Shown here one piece after another: positions 41,507 through 49,059 of a stretch of 64,000 nucleotides of DNA. Within the stretch, counting starts at the first letter, position 1. Every line of letters begins with the position of its first letter. The stretch comes from Candidatus Zhuqueibacterota bacterium (lineage in GTDB: Bacteria > Zhuqueibacterota > Zhuqueibacteria > Zhuqueibacterales > Zhuqueibacteraceae). The position numbers and the translations under genes are program-made. Location: the NCBI GenBank assembly GCA_022616415.1, contig JAKEEU010000008.1, forward strand, positions 27,782 to 91,781, read 5' to 3'. The notes below the pieces were generated by a model. It saw only the letters and a list, made by a program, of their open reading frames with translations. It was not told where the DNA came from and ran no database searches.

Positions 41507-42145
41507 CTATCCAAACAGCACCCCATCCGGTGCGCGCATGTAGAGCACCGGGTGTATCCAATCGGGCTGGTCGGGATCATTATTCAAGGCGTTGACAATC
41601 GCTTTGCGGCCTTCAACGACCGCGGCATCGACCGGCCAACCGTCGGCGAGAGCAGCGTAGAAATTGGCGGAGAAGGCAATCGCTACATCGTCGCGCACGG
41701 ACACTTGCATGCCCAAAGCCGCAGGAACTTCTCGACGCACCAGCACTTCTGCCACGCCGCCGGCAGCGTGTCCGGTCTTGCAAGCGTTAAGAAAAGCCAA
41801 GCGCACGCCACTATCGCGCAGCAGCGTGGCCAGCCAGCTTGCCTTTACCGAGGAGGTTGCGCTTGAGTCATCTTCGAATAGCAATTCGCCTTCTTGCTGT
41901 TCAGGATCATAATCACCATGGCCGATGTAATGCACGACTTGTACACTGCGGCGCAACGCTTCTTGCAAAGCCGTGGTTGTGGCCCTTTCCAACCACGTGA
42001 GGCGCAAACGCCCTGATTTGATTAATGGCTCCAGCGCTTGCTCTAATCGGGCTTTCTCTTCGTCAACCGCAAGTGGGGCCTGATCCGTCGGGCTGCTGAT
42101 GATACCGAGAACGTGTACCGGCCCACTTATCGAGATACGGCTGGC
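41507..42145 (-). pseudogene. C-terminal CHAT part of the frameshifted TIR-CHAT gene
   Basis: Continues the protein of the next feature in another frame. It has the CHAT histidine in QVVHYIGHGDYDP and the cysteine in LAFLNACKTGHA, then the same C-terminus as the paralog at 39356 (HPVLYMRAPDGVLFG). Compared with that paralog, one base is missing near 42144-42146 (CTGGC-GGCTCC against CTGGGTGGCTCC), which moves the frame and ends the N-terminal part at a TAA (42129-42127). Apart from this single base the CHAT domain is intact, so the lesion is recent, a sequencing error, or a site of slippage. Confidence 0.75.
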
Positions 42146-43032
42146 GGCTCCGGCGCGGGTACGTACCGCACGATTGGCGTGGCAGGTCTGAGCGCCAGGT
42201 ATTCTTCACCGATACGCGCCGCCTCCCAAGGAATAGCCGATAGCTCCTGGTCACGAATTCGCAAGCGCAGGCGCAGTCCTTCACCGGCCTCGATCGCACT
42301 ACGCAAGCTGGCTTCGAAGCGAAGCCGCACTTCCCCTGGAAGCAACGCCTGACCAATCGCTTCGCCGATTTGAGACAAAGGGATGTCTTGTTCCGACTCG
42401 ATGCTGTCGGTTTTATAGGCAGGGATGGGCACAGTACATAAGCCCTCGCCAGTGTGCGGACTTAGGACCTCAACCTCCAGCTTACCTTTGCCCACGCGAG
42501 CGAGACGGAGGTCGAAGTCGCGGTAAGCGCGAGGGGCGAAGTCCGACTTGCGCTCACGTGTATGCTGATTATTGGAAATCGTCGTGCGCAAGTCGGACTT
42601 CACTTGTCGTTTGCCGGTGATGCCGGCAACAAGCAGATTGAAGGTGGTTTCTTCTTCCAAGCCATGATGAAAATCCACCCAATGCAGACGACGCAGAAAG
42701 CGGGGAAGGCCGCCTTTGTCCGGCTCCACCGCACCGGGCAGCAACACGGGAATGACCCGCCGGTTGCGATCAACGACACGCGTTTCGAGCGCCGAGCGCA
42801 TCTCCTCGTTGTGCCATCCGCCAATGCCGGAAGGGCCCACAAAAACCGCCACGGTGCGCGAACGATCCAGCGCCTCTTCAATCTCATCTTGCCAGGGATC
42901 ACCAGGAACAAGATTCCAGCGATCCAGCCAAACTTTCAGTCCGCTTTTTTCGAGTTGGCTGGCGAGCCTTTCGACCGCGGCTTGGTCGGCTTTGTTATAC
43001 GATAGAAAGACATCGAATTCAAAAGCATTCAT
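42127..43032 (-). CDS. TIR-domain N-terminal part of a TIR-CHAT protein (frameshifted)
   Basis: 301 residues. Residues 1-145 form a TIR-like domain: FDVFLSYNKADQAAVERLA, KVWLDRWNLVPGDPWQDEIEEAL (seen in parts), AVFVGPSGIGGWHNEEM and VIPVLLPGA. The glutamate of DEIEEALDRS lies where NAD-cleaving TIRs have their catalytic Glu. A linker of about 25 residues is encoded by a family A palindrome (42538-42601). Then follows a beta-rich region shared with CHAT proteins (LEVEVLSPHTGEGLC, RLRIRDQELSAIPWEAA), broken off at APEPPAVSR by the frameshift. The uninterrupted ancestor would be a TIR-CHAT fusion of about 510 residues. TIR domains signal or degrade NAD in defence; a CHAT protease could be the effector. 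Confidence 0.75.
   Translation of the reverse strand: MNAFEFDVFLSYNKADQAAVERLASQLEKSGLKVWLDRWNLVPGDPWQDEIEEALDRSRTVAVFVGPSGIGGWHNEEMRSALETRVVDRNRRVIPVLLPGAVEPDKGGLPRFLRRLHWVDFHHGLEEETTFNLLVAGITGKRQVKSDLRTTISNNQHTRERKSDFAPRAYRDFDLRLARVGKGKLEVEVLSPHTGEGLCTVPIPAYKTDSIESEQDIPLSQIGEAIGQALLPGEVRLRFEASLRSAIEAGEGLRLRLRIRDQELSAIPWEAARIGEEYLALRPATPIVRYVPAPEPPAVSR
42538..42601. repeat. Family A palindrome, copy 3, inside the TIR-CHAT gene
   Basis: Arms GAAGTCCGACTTGCGC (42538-42553) and GCGCAAGTCGGACTTC (42586-42601) pair perfectly over 16 bp. On the coding strand the element is read through as the linker KSDLRTTISNNQHTRERKSD between the TIR and CHAT-associated parts. Confidence 0.85.
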
Positions 43033-43064
43033 TGCAAACCTCGTTAAATTCAGGGGTGAGGCGC

Positions 43065-43129
43065 GAAGTCCAACTTGCGCGGGGCGAGTTTTCTAAATTA
43101 ACAAAATTCTGCTGCGCAAGTTGGACTTC
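43065..43129. repeat. Family A palindrome, copy 4, with a compensated base pair
   Basis: Arms GAAGTCCAACTTGCGC (43065-43080) and GCGCAAGTTGGACTTC (43114-43129). Against copies 1-3 both arms carry a matched change (CG to AA on one arm, CG to TT on the other side of the same pair), so the stem stays perfect. It lies between two TIR genes and overlaps the stop codon of the upstream fragment. Confidence 0.85.
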
Positions 43130-43537
43130 ACTTTTCCCCCGCCTGCTGCTTAGCCCACTCGAAGATCTGCTCGAATTTGCCTTGGCCGGATTTGGGCGGG
43201 CGGAGCAGCGGGCGGAATTTTTTGTCGTACACAAAATAATAGCCGTCTTGTTCGTAGAGCGTGGGAACGCGCGGGGCTTCGTAGATTTCCAAATTCACTA
43301 ACTTGAGGCCCCAAAGAAATTGGATAGCTTCGGAAAAATTTTGACGACGCAGCACTGGGAATGATCCAGCGCCTTTTCCATGCTTTCCTGCAACGGCTCG
43401 CCGGGGATCATGTTCCAGGTGTACAGCCAAATTTTGAGCTGCGCTTTGTCCTCAAGCCAACGCGCAATAGCCTCAACCGCGGCCAGATCTTCGCTATTCA
43501 GGCTTAGAAAAGCGTCGTAATGTTTTTCGTTTGACAT
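43128..43537 (-). pseudogene. Broken TIR gene joined to an unrelated C-terminal fragment
   Basis: The frame starting at 43537 encodes SNEKHYDAFLSLNSEDLAAV, KIWLYTWNMIPGEPLQESME and ALDHSQCCVV, the first 65 residues of a TIR domain homologous to the one at 43032. The rest of the TIR is absent. From about 43325 downward another frame encodes FLWGLKLVNLEIYEAPRVPT...YYFVYDKKFRPLLRPPKSGQG...EWAKQQAGEK, the end of an unrecognised protein. The join is probably a deletion. It confirms repeated duplication and decay of TIR genes at this site. Confidence 0.6.
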
Positions 43538-43575
43538 GGCTTTGTCCCCGCCCGATAGATTTATTTGAATTTGAC

Positions 43576-43604
43576 TTGACATTCAAACCGCTGGGTGGTA
43601 TCTT
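43576..43604 (+). promoter_or_regulatory. Promoter of the HEAT-repeat gene
   Basis: Perfect -35 TTGACA (43576-43581), 17 bp, TATCTT (43599-43604). It is divergent from the TIR genes. Confidence 0.6.
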
Positions 43605-43666
43605 TAAATATAAAATAGCAACGATTTAATTGGAAGCAAGATCAATTTTAACCGGTGGATTATCGC

Positions 43667-44242
43667 ATGTCGCAAAAAAGTGTTTCAGAGCTTGCCGTGT
43701 CTTCGCCTTGGCCGGCGGAAACCTTGGGTTCGGCGGTTTTACCTTTGCAGGAAGATAATCAGACCGAGTGGCTTGAAAAGAGCGCCGCTATCCAGCAAGA
43801 TCGCCACGAAAAAATTCGACAAAAAACCGCTGCTTTGTTTGCCGCCGCAACGGATCAACGTTTTGAAGATGGCATGGAGAGTGAGTTCTCCAACGAACTT
43901 GTCGCTCTCGTCGAGGAGCATGGCGACGCGGCGGTCCAAGCCATCGCTCATCTTATCATTTCAGAAATCGTGAGCGCTGAAGTTGCGGCCGAGGCGTTGC
44001 GCTGGTTTGGCCGCATGGATCATATGCCGACCCACAACGCCCGTTTGTGGCTGCTGGAACGCAGCCTTTTTTGCTCTTCGGCGCAGGTCCGGGATGGCGC
44101 TGCATTGGGCTTGGCTGCCATGGATGACCCGCATGCCATCGCTTACCTCAAACAGGCGATCCAAAGGGAAAAACACCCAGCACTTCGCGAAGACTTGAAA
44201 CAGGTTCTAACGCAACTTGAAACTACAGAGCAATGCCGCTAA
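43667..44242 (+). CDS. HEAT-repeat protein
   Basis: 191 residues from the ATG at 43667 (a GTG at 43655 is also open). After a polar N-terminus, helical pairs follow from about residue 60: LVALVEEHGDAAVQAIAHLI, VAAEALRWFGRMDHMP and QVRDGAALGLAAMDDPHAIAYLKQAI, the last a textbook HEAT unit. HEAT/ARM proteins act as protein-binding scaffolds. It is divergent from the TIR-CHAT locus and overlaps the next gene by 10 bp. In this setting it may be a recognition or regulatory part of a defence locus, but that is inference from position only. Confidence 0.65.
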   Translation: MSQKSVSELAVSSPWPAETLGSAVLPLQEDNQTEWLEKSAAIQQDRHEKIRQKTAALFAAATDQRFEDGMESEFSNELVALVEEHGDAAVQAIAHLIISEIVSAEVAAEALRWFGRMDHMPTHNARLWLLERSLFCSSAQVRDGAALGLAAMDDPHAIAYLKQAIQREKHPALREDLKQVLTQLETTEQCR

Positions 44243-44757
44243 TCCTCCGCAAGATACGGAAAGCCAGATGGTATAAAAACAACCAAACGGATTTTCCTTG
44301 GCTACTGGAAAACGATATACCTGCGGATCCCTTAGGCGATCTGGCAACGAACGAGAATGCGCTTTCCGTATGGCAAATTGATGATGACAAGTCCAATTTT
44401 CCTCGCGTTGCTGCTGCGCTTGCAGCAAATTGCGACGACCTTTCCAATCTCGACTATGCCATCTTTGATCAGCAAGTTTTAAAAGAAATCAATATAGTCA
44501 TTCGACCTTCCAAGGGAAATTCACCGGACGAGATAGTCAATCAGAATTGTCACAGTGATCTTGTCGAGCTTTCAGCGCGCCAGCTTGTGAATTTGGCAAA
44601 AGCCATCTTGACCCATGCCGAGCTCAAGCGAATTTCAGAAAAAGAGATTCTTCATTTATTGACGCAAGCCGTCGTCTCCGGACAAATAGAGCGCCCAAAG
44701 CTACGAACCAAAATTGGAATGAAAATTGACAAGTACATTGCTTTGAACAAAAATTGA
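44233..44757 (+). CDS. Unknown protein cotranscribed with the HEAT-repeat gene
   Basis: 174 residues starting MPLILRKIRKARWYKNNQ, overlapping the HEAT gene by 10 bp. Visible features are a PWLLENDIPADPLGDLATNE segment, an alternating DDDKSNFPRVAAALAANCDDL, and a C-terminal helix-rich part ending in KIGMKIDKYIALNKN. No family is recognised. Middle residues DYAIFDQQVLKEINIVIRPS suggest a strand-helix-strand unit. The coupled start suggests the two proteins work together. Confidence 0.5.
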   Translation: MPLILRKIRKARWYKNNQTDFPWLLENDIPADPLGDLATNENALSVWQIDDDKSNFPRVAAALAANCDDLSNLDYAIFDQQVLKEINIVIRPSKGNSPDEIVNQNCHSDLVELSARQLVNLAKAILTHAELKRISEKEILHLLTQAVVSGQIERPKLRTKIGMKIDKYIALNKN

Positions 44758-44790
44758 TTAGCTCGTAAACGTCTTTCTTCAAATATCTCA

Positions 44791-45606
44791 TCAGAACATC
44801 GTGTTATTATTCGCCGCTTTCTCCGGCACGGTTTGCAGCACGTCCCAATGCTCGACGATCTTGCCGTTGTCGTCAAGCCGGAAAATATCGATGCCGGCCC
44901 AATCGCTGTCGCCCGGCCATTCCTGGTGGCAGTGCAGAACCACGTAGTTGCCCTCGGCGATCACGCGCTTGAAGTGGACGCGCTTGCCGGGATACTCCTG
45001 CGCCATTCTCGTGAAATATTCGATGAAAGCCTCCTTGCCGTCAGCCACACCGGGGTTGTGCTGAATATAAACTTCTCCGGCGTATTTCGCAATCGTTTCG
45101 GCGGGCTGGCACTGGTTGAACATGAGATCGTAGAAACCCGTCACGCTGTTTTTGTTTTGCTCGAGTCGATCTTTCTCATGCTTGATCATTTCTTCCATGC
45201 GTTTGCGCAGCGTGATGTTTTCGAAGATGATGCCAACACAATCGTTAGGCATGGGAAAGGCTTTGGAGGCAAAATAGCCTTTTTGCACATTCTCATCGCG
45301 GTACTCCATCGCGCCGATGGTGTGGGGTTGTTTGGTGATGGCGACTTCGGCAAAAATTTGCGGAATATCGGTTTCTGCCAAAAACGGAGAATTATCGAAG
45401 ATGTACTTGCCAACCAACTGACTCAAATCGGTGCCCGTATACTTCGAGGCCTGGCGGTTGGCATAGACCAGCTTTAGCGAGCTCACCTCGCTTAAATTTT
45501 CCATCCGGTAAATGACCAACCCGATATTCATCTCAGAAAAAACCGCGTCGATCAAGCCGGTCATCATGTTGACCTCGGACAAATCGAAGGATTTGGGATT
45601 TTCCAT
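44791..45606 (-). CDS. PAS-domain protein fused to a SnoaL-like domain
   Basis: 271 residues. The N-terminal 145 form a PAS fold ([54 protein letters not shown]), a ligand or signal sensor, followed by a helical linker. The C-terminal 115 form a SnoaL-like NTF2-fold domain ([64 protein letters not shown]). There is no kinase or DNA-binding output domain. The SnoaL pocket usually binds small hydrophobic ligands or is an isomerase. The ATG has a perfect AGGAGG seven bases upstream. Confidence 0.8.
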   Translation of the reverse strand: MENPKSFDLSEVNMMTGLIDAVFSEMNIGLVIYRMENLSEVSSLKLVYANRQASKYTGTDLSQLVGKYIFDNSPFLAETDIPQIFAEVAITKQPHTIGAMEYRDENVQKGYFASKAFPMPNDCVGIIFENITLRKRMEEMIKHEKDRLEQNKNSVTGFYDLMFNQCQPAETIAKYAGEVYIQHNPGVADGKEAFIEYFTRMAQEYPGKRVHFKRVIAEGNYVVLHCHQEWPGDSDWAGIDIFRLDDNGKIVEHWDVLQTVPEKAANNNTMF

Positions 45607-45678
45607 AGCTACCTCCTGATCTTGTATGGCTTATGGATCAAACAGAGTTTAGCAGGTTGCTGAAAAAGTGAAAAATCA

Positions 45679-45765
45679 GTCATTGCGAGCGTTTCTCAGC
45701 GAAGCAATCTTTACAGAACCAAGAGATTGCTTCGCCCCGCTGGAAAGCGCGGGGCTCGCAATGAC
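45679..45765. repeat. Family C palindrome (GTCATTGCGAGC...GCTCGCAATGAC), copy 1
   Basis: Arms at 45679-45690 and 45754-45765 are exact complements; a second stem GAAGCAATCT (45701-45710) pairs with AGATTGCTTC (45724-45733). Total 87 bp, the same as copy 2 at 47985-48071. This repeat type is widespread in bacterial genomes. Confidence 0.8.
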
Positions 45766-45828
45766 AATCGTGAAGTTTTCAGCCGTTTTACGTTTTATGC
45801 ATTACGCTTTACGTCTCACATTTTACGT

Positions 45829-47550
45829 TCAACGCCCAATCTCAAACGCCGAATCCCGATAAACTTCCCTGCCTTCCAGCAGCGTCAGCAGCACTTTGGC
45901 GCGATGAATCGTGTGCGCCGGAATCTCAAACAGATTGCGGTCCAGCACGATCAAATCCGCGGCTTTGCCGACTTCGATCGAGCCGGTCTCTTGCTCCTCA
46001 AAATTCACATACGCGCCGTTGATCGTGTAACCGGCGAGCATCGCCGGCAATTCGACCAGTTCTTGCGGAATCCACGCCGCGCCGGTGCTATCTTCTAATC
46101 CGCGTCGTGTCACCGCCACTTGCATGGCGTCGATGGGGTTCATCGACGAAACCGACCAGTCGCTGCCGCAGGCCATTACCGCGCCGGTTTTCAGCACGCT
46201 GGCGATTGGGTAGAGCCAGCGCGAGCGCGCCGGGCCGAGCGCCGGCTCGGTCAGATCGGTGATATACGAATCGGCATACGCCCACAAGGACTGAAAGTTG
46301 GCGATCACGCCAAGCTGCCGAAAACGGGGAATGTCTTGCGGATCGAACAATTCGATATGCGCAAGATGATGGCGGGAGTCGCGCCTGCCGTTGGCCGACA
46401 CCGCGCTTTGAAAGGCATCGAGCGCCATGCGAATCGCGCGGTCGCCAATCGCATGAACATGAACTTGAAAGCCTTCGCGATCCAACGCCGTGACCAATTC
46501 GTTGAAAGCTTGCGGCTCTAAATTAGGTTTACCCAAATCGCCGGGCTTGTCGAGATACGGCTCCAACACCGCGGCGGTGCGCGCTTCGATGACGCCATCG
46601 GCAAAAATTTTGACGGCATTGGCGCGGAGTCTTGTGCCCTGATATTTTTGCCGCAGCTCTTTCAAACGGGGAATTTGCGCCACGCCTTGGGCCGGATCGA
46701 CGTACATCGCCGTCACCACGCGCGCCGTCAGCTCGCCGCGACGATCCAACTCTGCATACGCTTCGAGATATTTTTCATCGGCACTCGCTTCTTGCAACGA
46801 GGTGATGCCGAAGCGATTGGCCATCTCAAGGCCGCGGCGTAAACCCTTGACATAATCCTCCGGCGTGTACTCGGGCAGATACTTTGAGACGAGCTCAGTC
46901 GCATCCTCACGCAATGTGCCGGTCGGCTCGCCGGTTTTGGGATCGCGCTCGATGCGTCCGTTCGGCGTGTTCGGCGTGTCTTTAGTGATGCCAGCAATTT
47001 GCAAAGCTCTCGAATTTGCCCATGCAGAATGCCCATCGGCGGCCGAGAGAAAAACCGGACGGTCGGGAACGATTTGATCGAGCAGTGATTTGTGCGGATT
47101 GGCATTCGGAAAGATCGGCAGGTCCCAGCCGCCGCCGCGAATCCACGGTGCGTTCGGATTCTGCTCGGCGTAGCGGCGAATGGCGTCGAGAATTTGTTCC
47201 TGTGTGGTGAGGCCGTTGAGATTGCACTCGCCCAATTCGATGCCGCCGCTCACGGGATGGACGTGCGAATCTTGAAAACCGGGCAGCACCATTTTGTCTT
47301 GCAAATCGACGAGCTTGGTGTGCGCGCCCAGCCAGCGCTTGAGGCCGTCTTCAGCGCCGACATAAACGAGCCGGCCTTCGTCTATCGCCACCGCCTCGGC
47401 CCAGGTGCGCGCGGCGTCCATCGTATAAATCGCGCCGTTGCGCAGCACCCAGTCTGCCGGCGGGCAATTTCCTTGATTGGTCGAACAGTGCAGCCATAAA
47501 TTTGAAAACGCGATGACGAGCAACAGGCACCAGCGGTTCGTTCTGTCCAT
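45829..47550 (-). CDS. YtcJ-type metal-dependent amidohydrolase, exported
   Basis: 573 residues from the ATG at 47550; the open frame further upstream runs through a TA relic. A signal sequence (WCLLLVIAFSNLWLHC) may end at a lipidated cysteine, although the lipobox is not canonical. The amidohydrolase core is complete: PGFQDSHVHPVSGG (H-x-H), a lysine/Asp region KIFADGVIEART, HVHAIGDRAIRMAL, HHLAHIELFD and ACGSDWSVSSMNP with the catalytic Asp. The last part (TGSIEVGKAADLIVLDRNLFEIP) closes the beta-sandwich. The family hydrolyses diverse amides and cyclic compounds; the substrate is unknown. Confidence 0.9.
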   Translation of the reverse strand: MDRTNRWCLLLVIAFSNLWLHCSTNQGNCPPADWVLRNGAIYTMDAARTWAEAVAIDEGRLVYVGAEDGLKRWLGAHTKLVDLQDKMVLPGFQDSHVHPVSGGIELGECNLNGLTTQEQILDAIRRYAEQNPNAPWIRGGGWDLPIFPNANPHKSLLDQIVPDRPVFLSAADGHSAWANSRALQIAGITKDTPNTPNGRIERDPKTGEPTGTLREDATELVSKYLPEYTPEDYVKGLRRGLEMANRFGITSLQEASADEKYLEAYAELDRRGELTARVVTAMYVDPAQGVAQIPRLKELRQKYQGTRLRANAVKIFADGVIEARTAAVLEPYLDKPGDLGKPNLEPQAFNELVTALDREGFQVHVHAIGDRAIRMALDAFQSAVSANGRRDSRHHLAHIELFDPQDIPRFRQLGVIANFQSLWAYADSYITDLTEPALGPARSRWLYPIASVLKTGAVMACGSDWSVSSMNPIDAMQVAVTRRGLEDSTGAAWIPQELVELPAMLAGYTINGAYVNFEEQETGSIEVGKAADLIVLDRNLFEIPAHTIHRAKVLLTLLEGREVYRDSAFEIGR

Positions 47551-47596
47551 GCACAGCCTTTCGCGCGGAGTAAAAGGTGAGAGGAAGATTGTTGTT

Positions 47597-47845
47597 TTAA
47601 TCGTAAGCTTCGCGTCGATGCCGAACGTGGGCAATATCCACGATCTTTGCCTTGTCTTTGATTTCGTATTTTGACAGACGTCTTTTCGCCGCCTGCCAAT
47701 CCACTCGCGGCTCATCGCGGCGCGATTCCACAATCATGAGATCATAAAAATCTTCCCAAAGCCGGCGGTGCTTTTTTAGATCAATCAGCACAGCGGTCTT
47801 GTTGCCATTGGCATCGATGAGAAATTGAAAGCCATTTTTTTCATT
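47597..47845 (-). pseudogene. Relic of a Phd-RelE type toxin-antitoxin module
   Basis: One frame reads FQFLIDANGNKTAVLIDL then LWEDFYDLMIVESRRDEPRV, the C-terminal half of a Phd-like antitoxin, and passes directly into YEIKDKAKIVDIAHVRHRREAYD, the last strand and tail of a RelE-type toxin (family form YEI..k..lvdi.righRReaY). The antitoxin start and most of the toxin are missing; a TGA and no ATG lie upstream. An internal deletion apparently fused the two ends in frame. Confidence 0.5.
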
Positions 47846-47984
47846 TTTTCATTCTGTTTAAATGGTGTGAAAATAGCTTGAGAAAAACTAGGGTGAAAGA
47901 AAAGATACACAGCTTCTCCCAAAAAGTCAAGCAACCTTTTGCGTTTTTCGTGTGTTTATATACTCGTTTCGTGGTGGTATGTGA

Positions 47985-48071
47985 GTCATTGCAGGCGTCC
48001 CGCTTTTCAGCGGGACAATCTCATGATTTCAAAAAGATTGTCCCGCTGAAAAGCGGGATGCTCGCAATGAC
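47985..48071. repeat. Family C palindrome, copy 2
   Basis: Outer arms GTCATTGC (47985-47992) and GCAATGAC (48064-48071); an inner stem of 24 perfect pairs joins 47998-48021 with 48035-48058 (TCCCGCTTTTCAGCGGGA and so on). Each inner arm can also fold on itself. It fills the gap between the TA relic and nadC. Confidence 0.85.
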
Positions 48072-48152
48072 GGTTACAAAACAACCCTCAACGAGCATGG
48101 TGGGCCGGACAAAATGACTTGCTTTTATTGTACAAACGTTTTAGTTTGCATC

Positions 48153-49037
48153 ATGCTGCAAAATCTCAATCTCGAGCAAGCCGCCCTGCACGCAGCCAAC
48201 AATCTCATCGACTTGGCGCTGGCGGAAGATTTAGGCGAGGCCGGCGACATCACTTCGCGCGCGATTGCGACCGGCAGCCTGGCGCACAAGATGAAAATCG
48301 GCAGCGCCGTGATCATCGCCAAGTCGCCCGGTGTTGTCGCCGGACTCAAAATCGCCGACCGCGTGTTCCAGCGCATTTTCCCGCCGGTCGATGTGGAGGT
48401 GCGGGCGCAAGACGGTGAGCGGATTGTGCCGGCGCAACGAGTGGCGTATCTTTACGGCCCCATGGCCTCGATCCTCGCCGGCGAGCGGGTGGCGCTGAAT
48501 TTTTTGCAGCGGCTTTCCGGCATTGCGACGTTGACGCACAAATTTGTCGAGGCGGTGACGGGCGCTGAAGCGAAGATTCTCGATACGCGCAAAACCACAC
48601 CCGGTTGGCGGGTGTTGGAAAAGTATGCGGTGCAATGCGGCGGCGGTCGCAACCATCGCCTCGGGTTGCACGACATGTTTTTGATCAAGGAAAATCACAT
48701 TGCGGCTGCCGGCAGCATTGCTGCCGCGGTGGAGAAGTGCCGGGAATTTAGCCGGCGTCATGGCCGCGATTGGGACTTGGAAGTAGAAGCGCGAACGCGC
48801 AATGATGTGGAAGAATGCCTGCGCCTCGAGGTGCAGCATATCATGTTGGACAACATGCCGCTCACCGAAATGCGCGAAGCCGTGGAGTTGGTTGCCGGTC
48901 GCGCGCGTTTGGAAGCCTCCGGCAATGTAAGCCTGGAAAACGTTGCCGCCATTGCCGCCACCGGCGTCGACTACATTTCGATTGGCGCGATAACCCATTC
49001 CGCTCCGGCGATGGATTTCTCGCTGTTGGCGGCGTAA
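48153..49037 (+). CDS. nadC: Nicotinate-nucleotide pyrophosphorylase
   Basis: 294 residues from the ATG at 48153 (MLQNLNLEQAALHAANNLIDLALAED); the ATG at 48114 in frame would add an atypical cysteine-rich extension. NadC makes nicotinate mononucleotide from quinolinate and PRPP in NAD synthesis. Visible motifs are LAEDLGEAGDITSRA, ALNFLQRLSGIAT, DTRKTTPGWRVLEKYAV with GGGRNHRLGLHDMFLIKENH, ARTRNDVEECLRLEVQHIMLDN in parts, and LEASGNVSLENVAAIAATGVD with the final GAITHSAPAMDFSL. No nadA or nadB is adjacent. It converges on the GH9 gene. Confidence 0.95.
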   Translation: MLQNLNLEQAALHAANNLIDLALAEDLGEAGDITSRAIATGSLAHKMKIGSAVIIAKSPGVVAGLKIADRVFQRIFPPVDVEVRAQDGERIVPAQRVAYLYGPMASILAGERVALNFLQRLSGIATLTHKFVEAVTGAEAKILDTRKTTPGWRVLEKYAVQCGGGRNHRLGLHDMFLIKENHIAAAGSIAAAVEKCREFSRRHGRDWDLEVEARTRNDVEECLRLEVQHIMLDNMPLTEMREAVELVAGRARLEASGNVSLENVAAIAATGVDYISIGAITHSAPAMDFSLLAA

Positions 49038-49059
49038 TATTAGAACCGGGCCAAAGCCA

